A DNA stretch of 64,000 nt from JBBSOK01 sp965219125 (GCA_965219125.1 CBDCMO010000002.1:1054001-1118000); one strand, 5' to 3'. Counted from the first letter of the stretch, positions 17,722 through 27,054 are shown. Notes: generated by a model not told the origin, from the sequence alone. Numbers and translations: made by a program.

Positions 17722-18438
17722 ATGCAAAAAGAAAAAGGAAAACTTTATTTAATACCAAGTACGCTAGGATCTACTGAAGTTTTTAAAGTAATCCCAACAT
17801 ACATAAAAAATCTTATTGATATTATTGACCATTATATTGTTGAGCACGAAAAAGACGCTCGAAAATTTATTAAACTTATTTCTCCGGAAAAAGTTCAGCA
17901 AAATTTACATTTTAATGAAACAAATAAATTTACTGAAGCGTCAGAAATTCCAGAAATGCTACGTTTTTGTTTGGAAGGTTTTGATATGGGCGTTATAAGC
18001 GATGCAGGTTGCCCAGGCATTGCAGATCCTGGCGCCAAGGTTGTAGAACAAGCCCATTTGCAGGGCATAAAAGTGATACCGCTGGTTGGGCCTTCTTCAA
18101 TTTTGTTAGCTATGATGGCTAGTGGTTTTAACGGTCAGAATTTCGCTTTCAATGGTTATTTGCCAATAGACAAAAATGAACGTAAAGTTGAAATTAAAAG
18201 ACTAGAAAAACTTTCGGCAGACTATAAACAATCACAATTATTCATAGAAACACCTTATAGAAATAATCAAATACTTGAAAGTTTGAAGGAAACTTTGAGC
18301 TCGCAAACCCAAATTTGTGTCGCGGCAGATATAACCCTTCCAACAGAATATATTAAAACCCACACAGCCGCACAATGGCAAAAAATAAAGGTAGACCTTC
18401 ATAAAAGACCTACCTTATTTATTATTCAAAAAAATTAA
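17722..18438 (+). CDS. SAM-dependent methyltransferase, RsmI/tetrapyrrole methylase family
   Basis: The 238-residue product has the tetrapyrrole-methylase fold of RsmI (16S rRNA 2'-O-methyltransferase): an N-terminal LYLIPSTLG, GVISDAGCPGIADPGA and LVGPSSILLAMMASGFNGQNFAFNGYLP. It differs from canonical RsmI around the N-terminus (LGSTEVFKVIPTYIKNLID) and lacks a C-terminal extension, matching a Bacteroidota-specific subfamily annotated only as SAM-dependent methyltransferase. Whether it modifies rRNA is not established. It converges on the lysozyme-like gene with a 9-nt gap. Confidence 0.85.
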   Translation: MQKEKGKLYLIPSTLGSTEVFKVIPTYIKNLIDIIDHYIVEHEKDARKFIKLISPEKVQQNLHFNETNKFTEASEIPEMLRFCLEGFDMGVISDAGCPGIADPGAKVVEQAHLQGIKVIPLVGPSSILLAMMASGFNGQNFAFNGYLPIDKNERKVEIKRLEKLSADYKQSQLFIETPYRNNQILESLKETLSSQTQICVAADITLPTEYIKTHTAAQWQKIKVDLHKRPTLFIIQKN

Positions 18439-18447
18439 GCTTTTAAG

Positions 18448-19092
18448 CTACATTACTTTTGCTTTTCTATTTGCTATAATGTGCGAAACATCATATCCCG
18501 AAAACATTCTTAGGTAATAACGGATTGAAGCACCATTTGCATCTTCAAAACCTTGTTCACCACTGCTTCTTAAAAAAGCTTGAACTGCACCAGGACCGGC
18601 CAAATGTGCAGCTGCCAATATTCCAGATTCAGTGATCTTTACACCTCCAACGGTTTTACCTACATTTCTTTTTATATCTTTTCTCAAAATCCATTTGTTT
18701 CGAGAAGTATAAGCAGAAAAAGCCAACTCTTGTTGTTTACTATTCTTCAAAAAACTTTCGGGATTTTTAATACCAATTGCGTGAAGTGTAGACTTTCCAA
18801 ATTGGTATTTACCAAGATATCCATAAGGATTTACAGTTAAGTAATTTCCCTGAGACTCTTTGAAACCTAAAGCCTCTCTAAAGCCTAAATAACTCTTGCC
18901 CAAAAACAAACTATATTTTGGGGCAACAGGAATGAACCAGTCAACCATTTCCGACTTATTCGGAACCGTGTAATTCAACTCAAGATCGCTTACTCTATAT
19001 CTAGATAAATCGATTCCATTGGTTGAAAAACTCATTGCAATTAGTGCAAAAACAATGAGTGAAAGTGAAATTTTTAAAGATTTTATTTTCAT
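18448..19092 (-). CDS. Lysozyme-like/lytic transglycosylase-related exported protein
   Basis: The product of 214 residues starts MKIKSLKISLSLIVFALIAMSF, a signal peptide or membrane anchor. The central part GFKESQGNYLTVNPYGYLGKYQFGKSTL resembles the catalytic region of lysozyme-like muramidases, with the Glu of KES as the probable acid; relatives are often annotated as LysM peptidoglycan-binding proteins although no LysM repeat is visible here. The ATG at 19092 is chosen over the one at 19140 because a promoter box overlaps the latter. Action on peptidoglycan is inferred. Confidence 0.7.
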   Translation of the reverse strand: MKIKSLKISLSLIVFALIAMSFSTNGIDLSRYRVSDLELNYTVPNKSEMVDWFIPVAPKYSLFLGKSYLGFREALGFKESQGNYLTVNPYGYLGKYQFGKSTLHAIGIKNPESFLKNSKQQELAFSAYTSRNKWILRKDIKRNVGKTVGGVKITESGILAAAHLAGPGAVQAFLRSSGEQGFEDANGASIRYYLRMFSGYDVSHIIANRKAKVM

Positions 19093-19137
19093 ACAGTTTA
19101 AAAATTCGAGCAACTTCGTTACTCTATTTTCAGCCGG

Positions 19138-19145
19138 CAAATATA
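19138..19145 (-). promoter_or_regulatory. Predicted -7 promoter box for the lysozyme-like gene
   Basis: The minus strand reads TATATTTG, an exact TAnnTTTG match, about 45 nt before the ATG at 19092. It overlaps the first codon of the longer open frame, which argues for the shorter protein. Confidence 0.6.
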
Positions 19146-19221
19146 CAACTTATTTTAAAAATCTGATTTATAGTGTGTTAATGTAATTATAAAGTTGAAA
19201 GAAGTGTTTAAGCAATTGTAA

Positions 19222-20274
19222 TTATCGGTTAACACCATTGGCATTTATCCAGTTTACATACGCTTGTTTATTTGCATTGTGTTGCGACAGGTTCTTGGCA
19301 AATTTGTGGTAGCCAAAGTTGGTTACATCTGCCACAAAATAATAATACTCGTTATCTTCAGCATTTAAAACTGCTTCAATAGATGAAATATCCGGCATTG
19401 TAATAGGTCCCGGCGGAACGCCAGCATATTTGTAGGTATTATATGGAGAATCAATTTCTAAATCGACATATAAAACTCTTTTGATAATTTGATTAAAGTC
19501 ATTATCTGTTTTCTTCTTCGCAAAAATTACTGTTGGATCTGCCTGTAACAACATTCCTACTTTCAATCTATTTAAATAAACCCCGGCAACTCGTGGTCTT
19601 TCATCAACTTTTGCTGTTTCTTTTTGAACAATTGCAGCGAGTGTGGTAACTTGTTCTGGTGTTAAATCTAAATCTTTTGCTTTTTGTCTTCGGGCAGGAT
19701 TCCAAAAACGGTCGTATTCCGTTTTCATACGGTCGCGGAAGGTTTCTGCTCTGCTATTCCAATAAAACTCGTATGTGTTTGGAATATACATTGCTAAACC
19801 ATTATCTGCGTTTAAGTCAACTTTTTTAAGATAATCCGAATCTTTCATCGCTGTCAAAAGTGAAAGACTATCCGCTTCAATTTGATTTGCAATATTTCCC
19901 GCCAAATCTTCAAGACGCTCCATATTGTTGAACTTTACCATTATTGGTATATTCTTACTTCTAATAGTGTTGATGATTTCATTGTTATTCATCCCCTTTT
20001 TGATGATAAAATGACCAGCTTTTATATTTTCTAAATATCCTTTTTTTTCGGCAACCGTTTTAAAATTGTCCACATTTCTCAATAGTGGCTCCAATTCTTG
20101 TAAAACTTGATTTGGTGTCGCGTTTGTTGGAATGTAAACATTTGCAACATCATTATTAAAAGCCGTGTTTGGCGCGATAACGGTGTTGTAAACATAATAG
20201 GCAAAAATGCCCATTGCTATCATACCTAATAATACTATTGCTAAAAGAATCTTTTTTATGTACATTTTTTTCAA
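19222..20274 (-). CDS. mltG: Endolytic transglycosylase MltG
   Basis: MltG cleaves nascent glycan strands in the inner-membrane leaflet and sets glycan length. The 350-residue product has one N-terminal membrane helix (about 5-27), a LysM-like region and the YceG domain; VTTLAAIVQKETAKVDERPRVAGVYLNRL holds the catalytic Glu, followed by MLLQADPTVIFA and YNTYKYAGVPPGPI, all diagnostic. It is the last gene of the dapF-GNAT-mltG group, 14 nt after the acetyltransferase. Confidence 0.96.
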   Translation of the reverse strand: MKKMYIKKILLAIVLLGMIAMGIFAYYVYNTVIAPNTAFNNDVANVYIPTNATPNQVLQELEPLLRNVDNFKTVAEKKGYLENIKAGHFIIKKGMNNNEIINTIRSKNIPIMVKFNNMERLEDLAGNIANQIEADSLSLLTAMKDSDYLKKVDLNADNGLAMYIPNTYEFYWNSRAETFRDRMKTEYDRFWNPARRQKAKDLDLTPEQVTTLAAIVQKETAKVDERPRVAGVYLNRLKVGMLLQADPTVIFAKKKTDNDFNQIIKRVLYVDLEIDSPYNTYKYAGVPPGPITMPDISSIEAVLNAEDNEYYYFVADVTNFGYHKFAKNLSQHNANKQAYVNWINANGVNR

Positions 20275-20288
20275 TTAGGACTTCAGAA

Positions 20289-20834
20289 TTATGAATTATG
20301 AATTATATTAATTAATTGATACAAGATTTCATTTTTATAGTTTCCTTCGGAAAAAATCCAATCCTTTTTTATCCCAGTTTTTTCGAATCCCGCTTTTTTA
20401 AAAAGTTGAATGCTGCCTTTATTTTCTTCGGTAATTGAAGCAAAAATCTGATGTACATTTAAATGCGTAAATGCATAATTACAGGTGAGTTTTAATGCGT
20501 CTTGGGCAAAACCTCTTCTTTTTTCTTCTTCGGAATAAATAACAATGCCAACTCCTACTCTATTATGTTTCGGTTCAAATTCAAAAAGATCGATTAAACC
20601 CACACTCTTTTCATCTTTAATTTTACAAATTACCAATCGCAATTGTTTTATGTCATAAATATCGCGGTGGCTATTTTCCAAATATTGTTGCAGTATCTCT
20701 TTTGAAAATGGAACGGAAGTATTGCTAACCTCCCAAAGCGATTCGTCATTTTCCAAAGTGTATAAAAATTCTAAGTCTTCGGGTTCCAGCGCTCTCAAAA
20801 ATATATTTTCGCCTTTAAGTTTTTTCATTCCCAT
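20289..20834 (-). CDS. GNAT family N-acetyltransferase (RimJ/RimL-like)
   Basis: The 181-residue product has the RimJ/RimL-type pattern: LKGENIFLRALEPEDLEFLY at the start, GLIDLFEFEPKHNRVGVGIVI, EEKRRGFAQDALKL as acetyl-CoA loop and NKGSIQLFKKAGFEKTG. The ATG at 20834 overlaps the end of dapF, suggesting coupling; a second ATG two codons later is equally possible. The substrate is unknown; association with dapF and mltG is conserved gene order at most. Confidence 0.88.
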   Translation of the reverse strand: MGMKKLKGENIFLRALEPEDLEFLYTLENDESLWEVSNTSVPFSKEILQQYLENSHRDIYDIKQLRLVICKIKDEKSVGLIDLFEFEPKHNRVGVGIVIYSEEEKRRGFAQDALKLTCNYAFTHLNVHQIFASITEENKGSIQLFKKAGFEKTGIKKDWIFSEGNYKNEILYQLINIIHNS

Positions 20835-21598
20835 TCGCCTTTATAAACTTGAACTGCTGGTCCTTCGAGATAAACTTCATTATATTTTTCAACTTCTTTA
20901 TTAAATGAAACAAGTAATATTCCGCCTTGGACATTCAACTTTATTTTTGATTCCGAAGTCTCTCCAATATTGTTCATTGCAATTGCAACCGCTGTGGCGC
21001 CTGTTCCGCAAGCCAATGTTTCATTTTCAACACCTCTTTCAAATGTGCGCATATCAAATTCCGTTGAAGAGACTTTTTCAACAAAATTTATATTCGAACC
21101 TTCTTTCCCGTATAAACCATTTCGCAGATTACTGCCTTCTTCAAAAACAGGATAATTTTTAAGATCTTCAACTAGCTGAACGTGTTGCGGACTTCCAGTA
21201 TCCAGAAATACATATTCTGAAGTAACCTTTATTTCGCTAACATCGTTCATTTTCAACTTGACCAATCCATCATTTGTAGTTGCATCATGTACGCCATCCA
21301 CAGCTGTAAAAGTTGTTTTGGAATTTATTATATCCAAATGTTTTGCGAAGTGTACAATACATCTTCCGCCATTACCGCACATACTTCCCTCTTTTCCATC
21401 GGCATTATAATAAACCATATTAAAATCTGTTTCAGTATGGTTTTCCAATAGAATAAGTCCATCCGCACCTATACCAAATCTGCGATCGCACAATTTTTCA
21501 ATTAAAGATTGATTATCCTTTTCAAAAAAAAGTTCACGATTATCAATTATAACGAAATCGTTGCCGGTGCCTTGATATTTATAAAAAGTAAATTTCAT
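20825..21598 (-). CDS. dapF: Diaminopimelate epimerase
   Basis: DapF interconverts LL- and meso-diaminopimelate, supplying lysine and peptidoglycan. The 257-residue protein shows both catalytic cysteine motifs, MCGNGGRC near 73-80 and ACGTGATA near 197-204, plus the N-terminal YQGTGNDFV. A consensus -7 box lies 7 nt upstream of the ATG. It heads the dapF-GNAT-mltG cluster. Confidence 0.97.
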   Translation of the reverse strand: MKFTFYKYQGTGNDFVIIDNRELFFEKDNQSLIEKLCDRRFGIGADGLILLENHTETDFNMVYYNADGKEGSMCGNGGRCIVHFAKHLDIINSKTTFTAVDGVHDATTNDGLVKLKMNDVSEIKVTSEYVFLDTGSPQHVQLVEDLKNYPVFEEGSNLRNGLYGKEGSNINFVEKVSSTEFDMRTFERGVENETLACGTGATAVAIAMNNIGETSESKIKLNVQGGILLVSFNKEVEKYNEVYLEGPAVQVYKGEWE

Positions 21599-21605
21599 AG
21601 TTGCG

Positions 21606-21613
21606 CAAAGGTA
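21606..21613 (-). promoter_or_regulatory. Predicted -7 promoter box of dapF
   Basis: The minus strand reads TACCTTTG, an exact TAnnTTTG match, 7 nt before the dapF ATG, so little or no leader is expected. Confidence 0.6.
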
Positions 21614-21771
21614 TTATTTAATTGGCAATTTTGTTAATCCAAATCTATTCGCTTTAAAAAATGTCAAAACAAGTAAATTCTAATCAAACAAGACGTTAAC
21701 AAAGTTTTTTGCCTTAGTTAAATACACGTTAAACTTTAATTTTCAACATACATTTTTGAGACTTGTGGTGT

Positions 21772-21779
21772 TAATTTTG
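21772..21779 (+). promoter_or_regulatory. Predicted -7 promoter box of the HtrA protease gene
   Basis: TAATTTTG matches TAnnTTTG exactly, about 90 nt upstream of the start codon. No well-placed -33 TTG was seen. Confidence 0.45.
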
Positions 21780-21868
21780 TAGTGTAAAATGGAAATGATT
21801 GTTCTTTGAATTTTCATTTTTACATTATTTCTACAACATAATTATTAATATTTTATACACGTTTTATT

Positions 21869-23260
21869 ATGAAACAAACTGTTCAATTACTTTTAGTTGC
21901 GCTTTTTGCTGGCGCTATAACGCTTTGTGGCTACAAATTGTTAGAGAAAAATGAGACTATAAACTTGAGTCCGCAACAAGCCGCCAACTTTATTCCGGCA
22001 AGTTTTACTGAAAATTCATTTCCGGGAACGAATATAGATTTTACCGAAGCCGCCGAAAAAACAGTACACGCTGTAGTTCACGTAAAAAATACAACGGTTA
22101 GCAGGCAACCAACCAATATGATGGAATATTTGCAGGGCGGCGGACAGGCAAAAGCGATGATTGGTTCTGGGAGTGGCGTGATAATTTCGCCGGATGGTTA
22201 TATTGTTACAAATAATCACGTAATTGCAAACGCCACACAACTGGAAGTTACCCTAAATAACAACCGAACTTACACGGCAGATTTAATTGGGACAGACCCA
22301 AAAACCGATATTGCCTTAATAAAGATTAACGCAGATGACGATTTACCATTTATTCCCTTTGGCGATTCCAATAATGTGAAGCTCGGCGAATGGGTTTTGG
22401 CCGTTGGTAATCCCTTCAATTTAACTTCTACCGTAACTGCTGGAATTATTAGTGCGAAGGCAAGAGATTTAAATCAGTTTGACGGTAATCCGCAATCATT
22501 TCTACAAACCGATGCGGCCGTAAATCGCGGGAACAGTGGCGGCGCGCTCGTTAATACAAATGGTGAATTAATTGGAATAAACACCGCAATAACTTCTGAA
22601 ACTGGCTCGTATGTTGGCTATTCATTTGCGGTGCCAAGCAACAATGCCAGAAAAGTGATTGAAGATATTATGGAATTTGGCAATGTTCAACGTGGTATTT
22701 TAGGAATTACCGGTGGAAATTTAGATACAGCCTTAGCAATCAAATTGGGTATAAATGACACACAGGGAGTTTATGTAAATGATGTTGAAAAAGGAAGTGG
22801 CGCCGATAAAAGTGGACTTAAAAAAGGAGATATTATTAAACAACTAGACGGTATAAAAATTAATAAGTTCAGCGATATGGCTGGCTATTTGGGTTCAAAA
22901 AGACCAAATGATGTTGTTAATGTAATCGTAGAGCGAGACGGAAACGAAAAAGTTTTACCAGTAACACTTATAAAATTGGAAACCTATCAAATAGAAGAAT
23001 TAGGTATTGAAGTAAAAAATACAACCCAAGCCGAATTAAAACAAAGAGGTATTAGTAATGGCGTGGTTGTAACGCGGGCGCTTTCGCCAGATATGAGTAA
23101 TTACAACCTTACGGATATTGTAGTCACTCAAATTAATGATGAAAAGGTTTCAAATATTGAAGATGTAAAAAATATTTTAGGGCACAGAAATAATAACGAG
23201 CCAATTAAAATGACCTTTGTAGATCAAAAAGGAAATGTAAACTCCTTTATATTTAGATAA
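21869..23260 (+). CDS. HtrA/DegP-like periplasmic serine protease
   Basis: The 463-residue product has an N-terminal signal/anchor (about 3-24), a trypsin-like domain with the catalytic triad His117 (TNNHVI), Asp147 (KTDIALI) and Ser223 (RGNSGGAL), and two PDZ domains (about 275-365 and 380-460). HtrA proteases degrade or refold damaged envelope proteins. It stands alone between dapF and gap with its own promoter and a strong terminator. It is of the Do/DegQ type in Bacteroidota, but I do not assign a specific symbol. Confidence 0.95.
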   Translation: MKQTVQLLLVALFAGAITLCGYKLLEKNETINLSPQQAANFIPASFTENSFPGTNIDFTEAAEKTVHAVVHVKNTTVSRQPTNMMEYLQGGGQAKAMIGSGSGVIISPDGYIVTNNHVIANATQLEVTLNNNRTYTADLIGTDPKTDIALIKINADDDLPFIPFGDSNNVKLGEWVLAVGNPFNLTSTVTAGIISAKARDLNQFDGNPQSFLQTDAAVNRGNSGGALVNTNGELIGINTAITSETGSYVGYSFAVPSNNARKVIEDIMEFGNVQRGILGITGGNLDTALAIKLGINDTQGVYVNDVEKGSGADKSGLKKGDIIKQLDGIKINKFSDMAGYLGSKRPNDVVNVIVERDGNEKVLPVTLIKLETYQIEELGIEVKNTTQAELKQRGISNGVVVTRALSPDMSNYNLTDIVVTQINDEKVSNIEDVKNILGHRNNNEPIKMTFVDQKGNVNSFIFR

Positions 23261-23284
23261 GAATTTTGTTGATTGATTTTTGTG

Positions 23285-23319
23285 AAAACTCTCTTTCATT
23301 TTTTTGAAAGGGAGTTTTT
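23285..23319 (+). terminator. Rho-independent terminator after the HtrA gene
   Basis: Arms AAAACTCTCTTTC (23285-23297) and GAAAGGGAGTTTT (23306-23318) form a stem with one mismatch around a T-rich loop, followed by more T. Confidence 0.85.
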
Positions 23320-23356
23320 ATTTTTCAAAACGTATAACTATAACGTTTGAAATTGA

Positions 23357-23364
23357 TATTTTTG
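23357..23364 (+). promoter_or_regulatory. Predicted -7 promoter box of the long GAPDH gene
   Basis: TATTTTTG matches TAnnTTTG exactly. It lies within the longer open frame from 23304, which supports the downstream ATG at 23418 as the true start. Confidence 0.55.
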
Positions 23365-23417
23365 CAGGATTAAATAACCTACTTCCAGTAATTGCGAAGG
23401 TTTTAAAAATAAGTTTT

Positions 23418-24866
23418 ATGAATTTTGACGACGTTTACGAAAGAGAATTATCTTTTCAAACCGACCGGAGAAAAGCTTCGGTTGAATTTATTAAAATTAT
23501 AAGCGATTTATGGTACGATAAAAGCATCGAGTTGGTGCTTTTTAGAAATCAATTGATAGATAGAAATGTAAGCGAAATCTTAAACCTTCACGAATATGCA
23601 GGTGAATTTGTTGAAAAACCAATTTCAATTTTCGATTCTGTTGAAATAGCGCAAGCAATTAGAACATTAGATTTGCCACCTTCAAAATTGGATATTGGTA
23701 AACTTACTTATGAGTTTCATTTAGAAGACGATAAATACAGTAATGCATTAGCTTTCGTTTCAGATAAATTGAAAAATGCGAAAGAAACCAAGAACATCGT
23801 TCCCAAAGATGTTGTTCTATACGGTTTTGGTCGTATTGGCCGTTTGTTGGCAAGAGAGTTAATGACCAAAACTGGAAAAGGAAATCAATTACGTTTACGC
23901 GCAATTGTGGTGAGAGGTAAAATGGATCAAACCGTTTTAGACAAAAGGGCTTCTTTGCTTCAATATGATTCTATTCACGGAGATTTTGCCGGCACCGTTC
24001 GCACAGATCTTGAAAATAGCGCGCTAATTGTAAATGGAACAACAGTTCATATTATTTCAGCAAACAATCCCGAAGATATAGATTACACAAAATACGGTAT
24101 TAATGATGCGTTGGTTATTGATAACACAGGCGCTTTTAGAGATGATGTAGAATTGAGCCGACATTTAACAAGTAAAGGTGCATCAAAAGTTTTGTTGACT
24201 GCGCCCGGAAAAGGTGTTCCCAATATTGTTCACGGGGTTAATCAAAATGAATACGATCCAAACAATGTAAATATATTTTCGGCAGCTTCTTGTACCACAA
24301 ATGCAATTACGCCAATTTTAAAAGCTGTTGAAGATTCGCTAGGCGTAGTGCGTGGACACCTTGAAACCATTCACGCTTATACTAACGATCAAAATTTGGT
24401 AGATAACTTTCACAGTAAATATAGAAGAGGTCGCGCTGCAGCTCTAAATATGGTTATTACCGAAACTGGCGCAGGTAGCGCAGTGGCAAAAGCTTTGCCG
24501 AGTTTGGCGGGTAAATTAACAAGTAATGCAATTAGAGTTCCGGTTCCAAACGGATCTTTGGTGGTTTTAAATCTTGAAATTGAAGGTAAAACTACAGTTG
24601 ATGGAATTAACAATATAATTAAAAAATACGCTTTGGAAGGAGACTTGGTAGAGCAGATTAAATATTCAATGAATAACGAATTGGTTTCAAGCGACATTGT
24701 AGGTTCTTCGGCTCCTTCAATTTTTGACAGTCACGCAACAATTTGTACTGAAGACGGCAAAAACGTAGTGCTATATGTCTGGTACGATAATGAATATGGT
24801 TACAGCCATCAAGTAATTAGGCTGGCTAAATATATTGCGCAGGTTCGAAGGTTTACATACTATTAG
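23418..24866 (+). CDS. gap: Glyceraldehyde-3-phosphate dehydrogenase with long N-terminal extension
   Basis: GAPDH converts glyceraldehyde 3-phosphate to 1,3-bisphosphoglycerate. Residues from about 130 carry the full enzyme: NAD-binding YGFGRIGR at 135-142, catalytic Cys292 in SAASCTTN, the His of HAYTNDQN and WYDNEYGYSHQ. The product is 482 residues against about 335 for ordinary GAPDH because of a 128-residue N-terminal helical region (SVEFIKIISDLWYDKSIELVLFRN) of unknown role. Similar long forms exist in Bacteroidota next to a standard one. Direction (glycolytic or gluconeogenic) cannot be told. Confidence 0.92.
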   Translation: MNFDDVYERELSFQTDRRKASVEFIKIISDLWYDKSIELVLFRNQLIDRNVSEILNLHEYAGEFVEKPISIFDSVEIAQAIRTLDLPPSKLDIGKLTYEFHLEDDKYSNALAFVSDKLKNAKETKNIVPKDVVLYGFGRIGRLLARELMTKTGKGNQLRLRAIVVRGKMDQTVLDKRASLLQYDSIHGDFAGTVRTDLENSALIVNGTTVHIISANNPEDIDYTKYGINDALVIDNTGAFRDDVELSRHLTSKGASKVLLTAPGKGVPNIVHGVNQNEYDPNNVNIFSAASCTTNAITPILKAVEDSLGVVRGHLETIHAYTNDQNLVDNFHSKYRRGRAAALNMVITETGAGSAVAKALPSLAGKLTSNAIRVPVPNGSLVVLNLEIEGKTTVDGINNIIKKYALEGDLVEQIKYSMNNELVSSDIVGSSAPSIFDSHATICTEDGKNVVLYVWYDNEYGYSHQVIRLAKYIAQVRRFTYY

Positions 24867-24892
24867 TAAACTAGCTTTTATTTTATAACTTT

Positions 24893-24930
24893 AAATCCCG
24901 ATACTAACGTAACGGGATTTTATTTTTATG
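24893..24930 (+). terminator. Rho-independent terminator after gap
   Basis: AAATCCCG (24893-24900) pairs with CGGGATTT (24913-24920), followed by a T-rich tail. Confidence 0.85.
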
Positions 24931-24992
24931 ACTTTATTAACCAACAAACTACCAACTTTCGCCCATTTTTGTGAACTTTAAGAATTAAGAAT

Positions 24993-26213
24993 ATGTCTTC
25001 AGAAACAAAAAAAAGAAGAGGTTTTAAAAAGAAACGTTACACAATTCCAATTATAATTTTGGTTTTGCTCATCGCTTTTCGATTGTATCTTCCAACCCTC
25101 GTTAAAAATTACATGAATAAAGTATTGGCAGATATCCCAGGATATTACGGCCAAGTTGATAATGTCGGTATTTCTTTATATCGAGGCGCATATCAATTAA
25201 ACGGACTTTATTTGAATAAAGGCACGGCAAAGTCGCAAATCAAGTTTTTAAATTTTCCAAAAAATGATATTTCAATTGAATGGAAATCCTTATTTAAAGG
25301 AAAGGTTGTTAGTGAAATTGAAATGACCAGTCCAGAAATAATATATGTTTTTGAAGACCAAAAAGATAGTATTGCGGGAGATGCGAATGTTGACGATTGG
25401 ACAAAAGCGTTGACAGATATTGTTCCGTTAGAAATTAACCATTTTGAAATTCACGATGGTAAAATTGCATTCGTCCAATTACAAGCAGACCCAAATATAG
25501 ATCTAGAAATAGATAAAGTTGAACTTACTGCAGATAACTTGCGGAATGTGGTAGAAAAAGGTCGTGTTTTACCTTCGCCCTTTCACGCAACGGGAGTTGC
25601 TTTTGGCGGTGGAGCTGTAAAATTGGACGGAAATATAAATTTGATAAAAGAAGTTCCAGATTTAGATTTGTCTTTTGCACTTGAAAATAGTAATGCAACA
25701 GCCTTAAATGACCTTACAAATTATTATGCCGGCATCGATTTTGACAAAGGAAGTTTTAGCTTATACAGTGAGATTGCCATTGCAGATGGGCATTTAAAAG
25801 GATATATAAAACCATTACTTAAAGACAGTAAACTTATAGGAAAAGAAGACGGTTTTATTGAAACATTATGGGAAGGCTTTGTTGGGTTTTTCAAATTTGC
25901 ACTCGCCAATCAAGGTACAGATACGTTGGCAACACGAGTGCCGCTTGAAGGTGACTTAAACGATGTACAAGCTGGGATTTGGAGTACCGTTTTCAATATT
26001 TTTGGTAACGCTTGGGTAAAAGCATTTAAAGGCGAGTCCGACGATAGTATTAATTATGAAGATGCTTTTAACGACCCAAATTTAACCAAAGAAGAAAAAC
26101 AGGAATTGCGTAAAAAACAAAGGGAAGATCGCAAAGCAGAAAGAAAAAATGATACAACCGACGGTTTTTTTAAGCGACTTTTCAACGGAAAAGATAAAGA
26201 CGAAAAAGAATAA
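24993..26213 (+). CDS. DUF748/AsmA-like envelope protein
   Basis: The 406-residue product has a basic N-terminus (KKRRGFKKKRY), a single membrane helix (about 16-34) and a long periplasmic part rich in beta strands, with VGISLYRGAYQLNGLYLNKG and EIEMTSPEIIY that resemble DUF748/AsmA repeat proteins. These are relatives of bridge-like lipid-transfer proteins (TamB/AsmA). The C-terminus ends in a highly charged K/E/D-rich tail (about 355-406). Function in envelope homeostasis is inference. Confidence 0.7.
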   Translation: MSSETKKRRGFKKKRYTIPIIILVLLIAFRLYLPTLVKNYMNKVLADIPGYYGQVDNVGISLYRGAYQLNGLYLNKGTAKSQIKFLNFPKNDISIEWKSLFKGKVVSEIEMTSPEIIYVFEDQKDSIAGDANVDDWTKALTDIVPLEINHFEIHDGKIAFVQLQADPNIDLEIDKVELTADNLRNVVEKGRVLPSPFHATGVAFGGGAVKLDGNINLIKEVPDLDLSFALENSNATALNDLTNYYAGIDFDKGSFSLYSEIAIADGHLKGYIKPLLKDSKLIGKEDGFIETLWEGFVGFFKFALANQGTDTLATRVPLEGDLNDVQAGIWSTVFNIFGNAWVKAFKGESDDSINYEDAFNDPNLTKEEKQELRKKQREDRKAERKNDTTDGFFKRLFNGKDKDEKE

Positions 26214-26376
26214 TTTTTATTGAGAATAAATCGGGCCTTTAATCTTATTTTCCTAAAAAAATCGATTTATCAAATCGCTAAAGTCAAAAAATTTCTGTTC
26301 AATAATTAACATGGTCGCAATATATGATGAGGAAAGGAAGCATCAAAAGAAATAAATTGAATTAAGAACTACAATA

Positions 26377-27054
26377 ATGCGAATTGATATAATTACCGCT
26401 TTACCAGAATTACTTGTAAGTCCGTTTGAAGTTTCCATCCTTAAACGTGCAATTGAAAAAGGACTTGTTGAAATTCATATTCATAATCTTCGCGATTTTT
26501 CTACAAATTCATACAATCAAATAGATGATTATCAGTTTGGCGGCGGTGCAGGAATGGTAATGATGATTGAGCCAATTGATAAATGTATTTCAAAACTAAA
26601 GGCCGAAAGAGAGTACGACGAAGTAATTTATATGACGCCAGACGGGAAAACCTTCAACCAAAAAACTGCTAACGCACTTTCTTTAAAAGAAAACCTAATA
26701 ATTTTATGCGGCCATTATAAAGGTGTGGACCAACGCGTGCGTGACCAATTTGTCACAATGGAAATTAGTGTGGGCGATTTTGTATTGAGCGGTGGCGAAC
26801 TCGCTGCAGCATTAGTTGCCGATGCCGTAATAAGATTATTACCGGGCGTTTTGGGAGATGAAACGAGCGCATTGACAGACAGTTTTCAAGACAATCTTTT
26901 GGCACCACCCATTTACACAAGACCTTCGGAATATAAAGGATGGGAAGTTCCTGAAATTTTATTGAGCGGGCACAGCGCAAATATCGAAAAATGGCGAGAA
27001 GACCAAGCGTATGAGCGAACAAAAACGCGCCGTCCAGATTTATTGGAAGATTAG
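26377..27054 (+). CDS. trmD: tRNA (guanine37-N1)-methyltransferase
   Basis: TrmD methylates G37 next to the anticodon and prevents frameshifting. The 225-residue SPOUT protein shows DDYQFGGGAGMVM, VGDFVLSGGELAA, DSFQDNLLAPPIYTRP and WEVPEILLSGHSANIEKWR, all diagnostic of the family. rplS, a frequent trmD partner, is 2 kb downstream with a DUF885 gene between. Confidence 0.97.
   Translation: MRIDIITALPELLVSPFEVSILKRAIEKGLVEIHIHNLRDFSTNSYNQIDDYQFGGGAGMVMMIEPIDKCISKLKAEREYDEVIYMTPDGKTFNQKTANALSLKENLIILCGHYKGVDQRVRDQFVTMEISVGDFVLSGGELAAALVADAVIRLLPGVLGDETSALTDSFQDNLLAPPIYTRPSEYKGWEVPEILLSGHSANIEKWREDQAYERTKTRRPDLLED

Noticed and set aside
18381..18440. Terminator at the end of the RsmI-like gene (AAGGTAG/CTACCTT)
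   Set aside because: The stem is short, lies within coding sequence and is not followed by a T-run.
26331..26376. Very short frame before trmD beginning ATGGTCGCAATA
   Set aside because: Only about 14 codons with no conservation evidence.
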